From assembly GCA_903927685.1 (NCBI GenBank), contig CAIYOB010000738.1, positions 1-7,963 on the forward strand: a DNA stretch of 7,963 bases, given 5' to 3'. This stretch comes from an uncultured Planctomycetaceae bacterium. Lineage in GTDB: Bacteria; Planctomycetota; Planctomycetia; Pirellulales; Pirellulaceae. Position numbers and translations under genes: made by a program. Of the stretch, positions 1 through 5,758 are shown in pieces. Each line of letters opens with the position of its first letter. Positions within the stretch are counted from its first letter, which is position 1. The notes beneath the pieces were generated by a model. That model worked only from the letters and a program-made list of their open reading frames with translations, did no database searches and was not told the origin of the DNA.

Positions 1-2
1 CG

Positions 3-35
3 CTGGGGGCTCGCTGCGCTCGACCCCAGGCACCC
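3..35. repeat. Imperfect hairpin, candidate dispersed planctomycete repeat (partial at window edge)
   Basis: The arms CTGGGG (3-8) and CCCCAG (24-29) form a 6-bp inverted repeat around a 15-nt GC-rich loop. The right arm continues into GGCACCC up to base 35, and the matching left extension is not present in the first two bases. The pattern of a CTGGGG/CCCCAG stem around a GCTCGCTGCGCTCGA core resembles intergenic repeats I recall from planctomycete genomes; that part is memory, not a search. It lies downstream of the folC stop. It has no T-tract, so it is a poor intrinsic terminator for that operon. Confidence 0.4.
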
Positions 36-96
36 CAACACTTAGCCTGGGCGGCCGTCGCTGGCGGTCCTGCCCGTCATCGAGGGGGCGACCAAC

Positions 97-1545
97 TCAA
101 GGCGATACGTTCAGCACCTGGTGGCGGAGTTCGGACGCGAGGAAGAACGAGCCGGTGACGCAGACCAGGTCATCTTCTGCCGCCAGGCGGCGAGCCAGCT
201 GCCAGGCCGCGGCCGCGTTGTCCTCGGGCAGCAACTGGCACGTATCAATCGCCTGCTCGGCCAGCACGCGCTCGGCCTTTCGCACCAGTTCTGCCGGGTC
301 CGCAGCTCGCGGGTTGTTCAGGAAGCGAGTCAGGATCGCCACGTCAAATTCGGGCAATAGGGGACGGAAAATGGACGCAACGTCTTTGTCCTGGCTGGCT
401 GCAAAAATCAGGATCCGTCGTCGAACTCCGGCGCGGGGATAGGTTTCCCGGAGCACCTCGATCAGGGCTTGTGCCGAAGCAACGTTATGGGCGGCATCCA
501 GGATGATCGTCGGCCGCTGCTGCAGGACTTCGATGCGGGCCGGCATGTCCACGCGGGCCAGACCGGTGCGGATCGCCGCCTCGGTCAGACGCCACCCGCG
601 TTGCCGCAACTGGCTCAACGCCGCCACGGCCACCGCGGCGTTGGCGGCCTGATGCCGTCCCATCAATCCGGTCCGCAGCTGTCTCAACTCATGGCGGCCC
701 TCCGCGGTGTCCTCCCAGTAGTCGAACTCGGACCAGCCGTGAGGCCAAGTCGCGGAGGGCACCGAGGCTTGTTCCGGCGGATGCGTGCCGAGGTAGTGAT
801 GGCCAAAGTGTTGTCCGGCGGCATAGCAGGCGCACCCGTGGCGTGCCGCCGTCTGGCGGATCACGTCCAGCGGCTCCGGCTCGGTCACGCCGGTCACGAC
901 GGGCACACCCGGCTTGATGATCCCCGCCTTTTCGCCGGCGATGGCGGCCAGCGTGTGGCCCAGCTGACGCATGTGATCAAAGCTGATGCTGGTGATGACA
1001 GCCACTTCGGGCCGGCAGATATTGGTCGAATCCAGGCGGCCGCCGAGGCCCACTTCGAGCACGGCGGCGTCCACCTGGCGGCTGGCAAAATACACCAGGG
1101 CCGCAGCCGTCGTGATCTCGAAGTACGTCGGTCCGGATTCACCGCCGCCCCGGGCTGCGGATTCGCGGTCCAGCGCGTCGACCGCGGGGCGAACCCGGCG
1201 GAGCAAGTCCACGAACTCGTCGGCCCCGCAGCGCCGGCCGTCGATCTGCAGCCGTTCTTCGACGCACTCCACGTGCGGCGACGTGTACAGGCCGGTGCGA
1301 TAGCCGGACGCCGTCAGGACTGCGGCGATCATCGCCGAGGTCGAGCCCTTACCCTTCGTTCCGGCGACATGCACGACGGGGTAGCAGTATTGCGGGTCGC
1401 CCAGGCGGGAAGCCAGTTCGCGCATGCGGTTCAGGTTCAGGCCACGCGAAAGGCGCGGGAGCCGGTCGGCGCGCTCGTAGTCGATCCGGCCGTACAGATA
1501 GGCCAGAGCCGAGTCATGGTCGTCGATGTCCGGAGAACGAGCCAT
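97..1545 (-). CDS. folC: Bifunctional folylpolyglutamate synthase / dihydrofolate synthase (FolC)
   Basis: FolC adds glutamate to dihydropteroate and then to reduced folates, using ATP, in the cytoplasm. The protein is about 482 aa from the ATG at 1545. It shows the Mur-ligase-like order: an N-terminal YGRIDYER segment, the P-loop GTKGKGS (about 62-68), LEVGLGGRLDSTN (163-175), GEKAGIIKPG (about 204-213), GRHQAANA (about 296-303), LDAAHN (349-354) and a C-terminal VTGSFFLASE block. It is some 50 residues longer than E. coli FolC, mainly through a His/Trp-rich linker near residues 245-285. A TTG at 1593 would extend it by 16 residues and overlap the upstream gene's TGA. I prefer the ATG because conserved sequence begins there, although its Shine-Dalgarno is weak (AGGA, about 10 nt upstream). 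It is the last gene of the minus-strand prfB operon, starting 44 nt after the preceding stop. The family call is firm; only the start is uncertain. Confidence 0.95.
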   Translation of the reverse strand: MARSPDIDDHDSALAYLYGRIDYERADRLPRLSRGLNLNRMRELASRLGDPQYCYPVVHVAGTKGKGSTSAMIAAVLTASGYRTGLYTSPHVECVEERLQIDGRRCGADEFVDLLRRVRPAVDALDRESAARGGGESGPTYFEITTAAALVYFASRQVDAAVLEVGLGGRLDSTNICRPEVAVITSISFDHMRQLGHTLAAIAGEKAGIIKPGVPVVTGVTEPEPLDVIRQTAARHGCACYAAGQHFGHHYLGTHPPEQASVPSATWPHGWSEFDYWEDTAEGRHELRQLRTGLMGRHQAANAAVAVAALSQLRQRGWRLTEAAIRTGLARVDMPARIEVLQQRPTIILDAAHNVASAQALIEVLRETYPRAGVRRRILIFAASQDKDVASIFRPLLPEFDVAILTRFLNNPRAADPAELVRKAERVLAEQAIDTCQLLPEDNAAAAWQLARRLAAEDDLVCVTGSFFLASELRHQVLNVSP

Positions 1546-1589
1546 AGAGGGATAGTCCTGGAGAATCCGCGGGCGGTGCGCCGCCCGGC

Positions 1590-2201
1590 TCAATCCGCCT
1601 TGTCGTCTGCCCGGGCCGGCCGGGCTGCCAGGGCGACTCGATAACGCCAGCGCACGGTGGACGGCAACGGTAGTCTACCCCAGTCTGCGGTGAGTGCCAC
1701 GTGGGTGCCGCTGACTTCGAGTCGGACGGGAGCGGCACCGTCCAGCGTCTCGCCCGACAGGATCAGGTCCACTCCCGCCGCCACTGCCAGACGCACGCTG
1801 GCCCCGGACAACGCCTGCAGCGGGTGAGCTGCGCAATAGCTGCTGCCGAGCCAGAGCGGCTGCTGCTGGACGCGGCAGGCGAGCTCGAACACCAAGCCGA
1901 GCGCGGCCGGGTCGGCTTCGACACTCTGCGACCAGTGGCTCTTGCCGGCCATGCCGACCGCCAAGCCCAGTTGGCGGCCGCGCGTCGCAGATTCCACGCT
2001 GCACTGCTGCAACGGGGGGCTGGCGGGCCACGGATCGCGCTCGCGGCCCAGCTCACTGGTCAGGCACGCGGTCGCCCGGGCGCCCGTCACATAGGCAATG
2101 ACATGCCCGTACCGATCCTCGTCTCGCTGCCAGGTGACCCGCAAACCGCATCCGTCGCGATCCAGAACTTGCAGGACGCACGGCGTCTCAGTCGTCGTCA
2201 C
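1590..2201 (-). CDS. Hypothetical protein, translationally coupled to prfB
   Basis: This is a 203-aa soluble protein of unknown function. I see no signal peptide, membrane helix or catalytic motif. The sequence is rich in beta-type segments; a central stretch reads PPLQQCSVES, then LAVGMAGKSHWSQSVEADP, and it ends in a charged tail ADDKAD. It resembles unannotated planctomycete proteins found beside prfB, but that is recall only. The start is the GTG at 2201, chosen because AAAGGTGG lies 6 nt upstream inside the end of prfB. The reading frame stays open to 2525, but the extra 108 residues are Arg/Ser/Trp-rich antisense-like shadow of prfB. The start overlaps the prfB stop (2188-2190) by 14 nt, which suggests coupled translation. 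folC follows 44 nt later. Confidence 0.8.
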   Translation of the reverse strand: MTTTETPCVLQVLDRDGCGLRVTWQRDEDRYGHVIAYVTGARATACLTSELGRERDPWPASPPLQQCSVESATRGRQLGLAVGMAGKSHWSQSVEADPAALGLVFELACRVQQQPLWLGSSYCAAHPLQALSGASVRLAVAAGVDLILSGETLDGAAPVRLEVSGTHVALTADWGRLPLPSTVRWRYRVALAARPARADDKAD

Positions 2202-3322
2202 TGTCGGCCACCTTTGCCGGCGACTGGTCCTGCCGGACCCGCCACCGCAAGTACGAATCCAGAAAGCCCTGCAGATTGCCGTCCAACACGCTGTGGAAGT
2301 TGCCCACCATAAAGCCCGTCCGCGAGTCCTTGACGCGCTGGTCGGGGTGCAGGAAATAGTTGCGGATCTGGGAGCCAAACCCCACGCGGGCTTGCTTCTG
2401 GTACTTGGCCGCCTGCTCGGCTTCGCGCTTCTCCTCTTCGATCCGAGCCAGCCGGGCCCGAAGCATCTTCCAGGCGGTGGCGCGGTTCTTATGCTGACTG
2501 CGTTCGTTCTGGCACTGCACGACAATGCCGGTGGGGATGTGCGTCAAGCGGATCGCGCTGCTGGTCTTGTTCACGTGCTGGCCGCCGGCGCCGCTGGCCC
2601 GAAAGACGTCCTCGCGAACATCCTTTTCCGCCACTTCGATGTCGATGTCATCCCGCACTTCCGGCGAGACGTCGACCGCCGCGAAACTGGTCTGCCGCTT
2701 GCCTTCCGCGTTGAACGGGCTGATCCGGACCAGCCGGTGCATGCCCGTCTCGCCCTTGAGGAAACCGTAGGCCATCGGTCCGCGAACGGCGATCGCCGCA
2801 CTGCTGATCCCCGCCTCTTCGTTGTCGTTGCGGTCCAGTAGGGCCGCTTCATAGTCGTTCTTTTGCGCCCACTGGATGTACATGCGGAGCAGCATTTCGG
2901 CCCAGTCGGCCGCGTCGGTGCCGCCGTCGCGAGCGTTGATGGTCAGGATGGCGCCGCAGTCGTCGCGGGGGCCGTTCAGCAGGGCGCGCAGCTCCAACTC
3001 GTCCAATCGCTGTTCCACGCGATCGATTTCGGCCAGCACTTCGCCAGCCAACGACTCGTCCTCGTCCGCCATTTCCAGCAGCGCCCCGAGGTCCCCGATG
3101 GCTCGGATCAAATCCTCCAGCGGGGTCAGAACGGCTTTGAGCGATTTGAGTTGCCCGACGGCGCCCTGAGCCCGCTCTTGGTTATCCCAGAAGCCGGGAG
3201 CGGCCATGCGCGTTTCGATTTCAGCGACTTGTTTTCGTTTGTTGTCGTGGTCAAAGACTGTCTCGAAGTTGGACGAGCCGTTCCTGAATGGATTTCACGC
3301 GTTCGAGGACTTGCGATTCCAT
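2188..3322 (-). CDS. prfB: Peptide chain release factor 2 (RF2), made by programmed +1 frameshift
   Basis: RF2 recognises UAA and UGA stop codons and triggers peptide release in the ribosome. Frame 0 starts at the ATG at 3322 and reads 23 codons to CTT, then TGA (3253-3251). Skipping one base (3253) continues at GAC (3252) in the frame that runs to 2188, giving about 377 aa (E. coli RF2 is 365). The post-shift residues DHDNKRKQVAEIE join directly to MAAPGFWDNQERAQ, as in other RF2 proteins. Class signatures are SPF (about 201-203, UGA/UAA recognition) and GGQ (about 246-248, peptidyl-tRNA hydrolysis), with GGTDAADWAEML before them. The C-terminus has a short acidic extension (DSDDD). A caller that ignores recoding would start at the internal ATG at 3207 and lose 38 residues. 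A GGGGA sequence lies just before the ATG at 3322. It is the first gene of the minus-strand operon with the hypothetical gene and folC. Autoregulation by RF2 level is the known family mechanism. Confidence 0.95.
3250..3256 (-). promoter_or_regulatory. prfB: prfB programmed +1 ribosomal frameshift site (CTT TGA C)
   Basis: The minus strand reads CTTTGAC. CTT is codon 23 of frame 0, TGA is the in-frame stop and GAC is the first +1 codon. This is the canonical heptamer found in most bacterial prfB genes, where low RF2 lets the ribosome slip and make more RF2. The stimulatory Shine-Dalgarno normally 3 nt before CTT (AGGGGG in E. coli) is poorly conserved: the equivalent bases are CGAGAC, then AGT. 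Confidence 0.93.
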
Positions 3323-3401
3323 AGCTTCCCCACAATTCTGGTTGTCATTCGCTCGTTCCAGCCCAAGTCGCTGGCCGCCGTCTCCGAGCTTGCCGCCCTG
3401 T

Positions 3402-3431
3402 ATCTTATCGGGAAACGCCCCATCATGAAAA
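3402..3431 (-). promoter_or_regulatory. Candidate promoter for the prfB operon
   Basis: On the minus strand TTTTCA (3431-3426) and TAAGAT (3407-3402) are separated by 18 nt. Each matches its sigma-70 consensus at 4 of 6 bases. It would leave a leader of roughly 70 nt before the prfB ATG. This is weak evidence in a region with few AT-rich hexamers. Confidence 0.35.
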
Positions 3432-3437
3432 GGGGCG

Positions 3438-3465
3438 GCACTTCGGAGGTGACACTTCGAGGGCG
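3438..3465. repeat. Two degenerate 14-bp tandem units in the prfB-mnmA divergent region
   Basis: CACTTCG occurs at 3439-3445 and again at 3453-3459. The two adjacent 14-mers starting at 3438 and 3452 match at 10 of 14 positions. They sit between the candidate prfB and mnmA promoters, where a regulator binding site would make sense. There is no independent evidence for a binding protein. Confidence 0.3.
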
Positions 3466-3487
3466 GCGTTGCATGGCTCCCTGCCGG

Positions 3488-3516
3488 TTGTCAGTGCGAG
3501 CCCCCCAGCCTACACT
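3488..3516 (+). promoter_or_regulatory. Promoter for mnmA
   Basis: TTGTCA (3488-3493, 5 of 6 to the -35 consensus) and TACACT (3511-3516, 4 of 6 to the -10 consensus) are separated by exactly 17 nt. This is the best sigma-70 match in the window. It predicts a start of transcription near 3523 and a leader of about 95 nt before the mnmA ATG. Confidence 0.6.
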
Positions 3517-3619
3517 GCGGACAGGGTGAGCCGGCACGGACCGGACGAAATGCTCCCCCCAAGGCGATGACACGTCGCCCCTGTTCAGGTTCACTGGTGC
3601 GAGGCAAGGTCAGGTCTCT

Positions 3620-4741
3620 ATGGCCCGAGTCGTGTTGGCTATGTCCGGCGGCGTCGACAGCAGCGTGGCCGCCCATTTGCTATTGCAGCAGGGGCACGAG
3701 GTCATTGGGGTCTTCATGCGGCACGGCGTCCACTCGCCGGCCGCAGCCTGTCCGGTCGGGGCAGGGCCGGCTTTGCCGCTCCTGGCCGGTGTCCGCTCGG
3801 ATCGCAAACAGGGCTGTTGCAGCGCAGCCGACGCGGCCGATGCACGCCGGGTCGCGGATCGTCTGGAGATCCCGTTCTATGCCCTGGACCTGCAGGAGGA
3901 ATTCGCCCGGATCATCGACTATTTTGTCGCCGAGTACACGGTCGGCCGGACGCCCAACCCGTGTGTCATGTGCAATACGTGGCTGAAGTTCGGCAAGCTG
4001 TTTGACTATGCCGACAGTGTCGGGGCCGAATTCGTCGCCACCGGACATTACGCCCGACTGGTTCCCGGGCCCGACGCCGACCGCCCGCAACTATGCCGCG
4101 GCGTCGACGCTACCAAGGACCAGACCTACGTCTTGTTCGGCGTCGAGCGTCGCCTGCTAAGTCGCATGCTGCTGCCGGTGGGCGAATACGCCAAGCCGCA
4201 CATCCGCCAGTTGGCGGGCGAGTTGGGGCTGCGCGTGGCAGACAAGCCGGACAGCCAGGAGATCTGCTTCGTCACGACGGGGGAGCATGACCAGTTCGTG
4301 CGGCAGCACCGCTCGCCGGACATCGACACGGCGGGCGAGTTGGTCACGACGGACGGGCGGGTGCTGGGCCGCCACGCGGGGATTGAGAGCTTTACCATCG
4401 GCCAGCGGCGCGGCCTGGGCGTGGCTCTGGGCCAGCGGGCCTTTGTCGTGCGCATCGAACCACAGACGCGCCGCGTGGTGCTCGGCCAGCGTGAGGAGCT
4501 GGCTCGCTCGGCGCTGACCGCCGAGCGCACCAACTGGCTGGCCGATCCGCCGCCGGGCCCGTTCCGCTGCCAGGCGAAGATCCGCTACAACGCGCCAGCC
4601 GCTCCAGCCACGGCGGAGGTGCTTGCCGCGGGCCGGTTGGTCGTGCGGTTTGACGAGCCGCGGTACGGGGTCGCGCCAGGGCAGGCGGTCGTGTGCTACG
4701 ACGGCGACCGCGTCCTGGGCGGCGGCTGGATCGAAGCGTGA
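3620..4741 (+). CDS. mnmA: tRNA-specific 2-thiouridylase MnmA
   Basis: MnmA activates U34 of Lys, Glu and Gln tRNAs with ATP and inserts sulfur, giving s2U for accurate decoding in the cytoplasm. The protein is 373 aa (E. coli 368). It has the PP-loop SGGVDSS (9-15), TPNPCVMCN with the nucleophile Cys115, ATGHYAR (about 140-146), TKDQTYVLF (165-173) and SQEICF with the second catalytic Cys216. GQRRGLGVALG follows, then a C-terminal beta-barrel ending in GQAVVCYDGDRVLGGGWI. Between the first strand and the usual CCS segment is a long insert (about 36-63, with Cys44), ending in KQGCCSA. I associate this form with planctomycetes. The start is the ATG at 3620, directly before the conserved VVLAMSGG; its Shine-Dalgarno is modest (AAGGT/AGGT). 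It is transcribed alone from its own promoter, divergent from prfB, and converges on the next gene with a 2-nt gap. Confidence 0.96.
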   Translation: MARVVLAMSGGVDSSVAAHLLLQQGHEVIGVFMRHGVHSPAAACPVGAGPALPLLAGVRSDRKQGCCSAADAADARRVADRLEIPFYALDLQEEFARIIDYFVAEYTVGRTPNPCVMCNTWLKFGKLFDYADSVGAEFVATGHYARLVPGPDADRPQLCRGVDATKDQTYVLFGVERRLLSRMLLPVGEYAKPHIRQLAGELGLRVADKPDSQEICFVTTGEHDQFVRQHRSPDIDTAGELVTTDGRVLGRHAGIESFTIGQRRGLGVALGQRAFVVRIEPQTRRVVLGQREELARSALTAERTNWLADPPPGPFRCQAKIRYNAPAAPATAEVLAAGRLVVRFDEPRYGVAPGQAVVCYDGDRVLGGGWIEA

Positions 4742-4743
4742 GT

Positions 4744-5526
4744 TCAGGCGTCTTTGCGGATCTGCACCTGCAGCGCGCCCAGCATCTGGGTCACCTGGGC
4801 TTCCTTGCGGTCAATGAATGGCACATTGTCCAGGATAATGGCCTTGCGGTCGTCGCTGGAATGCAGGATCAGGCGTCCGGATCGCAGCAGGAAGTACTCG
4901 AAGACGTCGTTGATTTCCTTTTCGATGCGCAAGTTCGGGGCCGACAGCCGTTCGAGATTGGACAGCATGCCGTGGTGATGCAGCAATTCGTTGGGGCGGA
5001 TTTCCCAATAGTCGAAGCGGATCGAGACGAAGACCGCCAGGTAAATCGCCGTGATCACGGCGGCCACGCCCCAATAGAACGTCGCGTTGGCCGCCGGATG
5101 CCATCGGTCCACGGTGTCTTTCAAGAACGGCATGACCCCGGGCTTGAACGTGACCAGCAGGACGAAGCCCAGGATGATCGCCACGATGAAGAAGAACAGG
5201 GTCAACGAGGTGGTGCGCGGAAAGTCGAAGGCCAGGACGACCAGATTGGCGGCCAGGATGCCGAGAAAAATCTCTGCGATCATGACGGCGCCCGGCCCGG
5301 GCGTCTTGTCGCCGGCTCCTCCCAGGACGTGCATCGCGATCGCCGCAGCGATCGAGGCGACGAGAATCGGATACAGCAGGATGATCTTGGGATAGGGCAC
5401 CAGGAAAATGCTGGACGGGGCCTGGGCCGCGGGCTTGTCGGCCGGCGGGGCGGCTTTCGCGGTCGCAGCCGGGGGCGTCTTCTGGTCCGGAGTCGAGGGG
5501 GCCGCCGGTTGAACTTCGTCGGGCAT
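4744..5526 (-). CDS. Four-helix membrane protein of unknown function with C-terminal cytosolic domain
   Basis: The protein is 260 aa. Residues 1-45 are a Pro/Ala-rich, disordered-looking tail. Hydrophobic segments near 47-68, 80-100, 106-127 and 149-170 predict four transmembrane helices. Residues 171-260 are soluble: FDYWEIRPNELLHHHGMLSNLERL, then LRSGRLILHSSDDRKAIILDNV. The WEI-x-NELLHHHG pattern after the last helix and the alternating strands loosely recall bacterial PH-like membrane proteins, but I would not assign the family without a profile search. The start is the ATG at 5526, because AAGGAG sits 6 nt before it. A GTG at 5604 would add 26 Arg-rich residues with no such signal. The stop lies 2 nt from that of mnmA. 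It is divergent from the ATPase gene; nothing ties their functions. Confidence 0.85.
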   Translation of the reverse strand: MPDEVQPAAPSTPDQKTPPAATAKAAPPADKPAAQAPSSIFLVPYPKIILLYPILVASIAAAIAMHVLGGAGDKTPGPGAVMIAEIFLGILAANLVVLAFDFPRTTSLTLFFFIVAIILGFVLLVTFKPGVMPFLKDTVDRWHPAANATFYWGVAAVITAIYLAVFVSIRFDYWEIRPNELLHHHGMLSNLERLSAPNLRIEKEINDVFEYFLLRSGRLILHSSDDRKAIILDNVPFIDRKEAQVTQMLGALQVQIRKDA

Positions 5527-5609
5527 GCGTGGCTCCTTGTGCTGGGAGGCGGGCGGGGCGGCACGCCGCCGGTTGTTGGGAATTGGCCGCCAATGTTGCT
5601 CCACCGCTG

Positions 5610-5639
5610 ATTCTACGGCAAGGCCACCGGAGAAAGCAA
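5610..5639 (-). promoter_or_regulatory. Candidate promoter for the membrane-protein gene
   Basis: TAGAAT (5615-5610) matches the -10 consensus at 5 of 6 bases. TTGCTT (5639-5634) keeps the TTG of the -35 box at an 18-nt spacing. A leader of about 75-80 nt would carry a GC-rich near-palindrome (GGCGG/CCGCC) upstream of the AAGGAG ribosome site. Confidence 0.45.
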
Positions 5640-5676
5640 CGGCGCGAGCCCCCGTCTACCGGGGAGAACTGTTGTC

Positions 5677-5715
5677 GCTCCTCCGCTGGCTTTGTCCGGC
5701 CGGAGGGGCTACACT
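5677..5715 (+). promoter_or_regulatory. Candidate promoter/operator of the AAA ATPase gene
   Basis: TACACT (5710-5715) has the same -10 sequence as the mnmA promoter. The -35 region is poor: TGGCTT (5687-5692) at 17 nt. Immediately before the -10 is an inverted repeat, GCTCCTCCG (5677-5685) and CGGAGGGGC (5701-5709), 9 bp with one mismatch. It encloses the perfect palindrome TCCGGCCGGA (5695-5704). A dyad across the core promoter could be an operator. Confidence 0.4.
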
Positions 5716-5758
5716 AGGGTGTTCGCACGGAAACAGGCGATCTTGGAGAGGTGATGCC

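Noticed and set aside
1546..1593. TTG start of folC at 1593
   Set aside because: It overlaps the upstream stop as ATTGA, which is tempting for coupling, and AAGG lies nearby. The 16 extra residues do not look like FolC, and the ATG at 1545 fits the family start. Not fully excluded.
469..1644. 391-aa open frame on the plus strand
   Set aside because: It is antisense to folC. The translation is low-complexity Arg/Gly/Ala-rich with no motifs, as expected from high third-position GC.
2202..2525. N-terminal extension of the 203-aa hypothetical protein to 2525
   Set aside because: The added 108 residues are the out-of-frame shadow of prfB, and a strong ribosome site precedes the GTG at 2201.
3295..3594. 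99-aa minus-strand open frame in the prfB-mnmA gap
   Set aside because: No ribosome site or recognisable sequence. It overlaps the real prfB start and both promoters in another frame.
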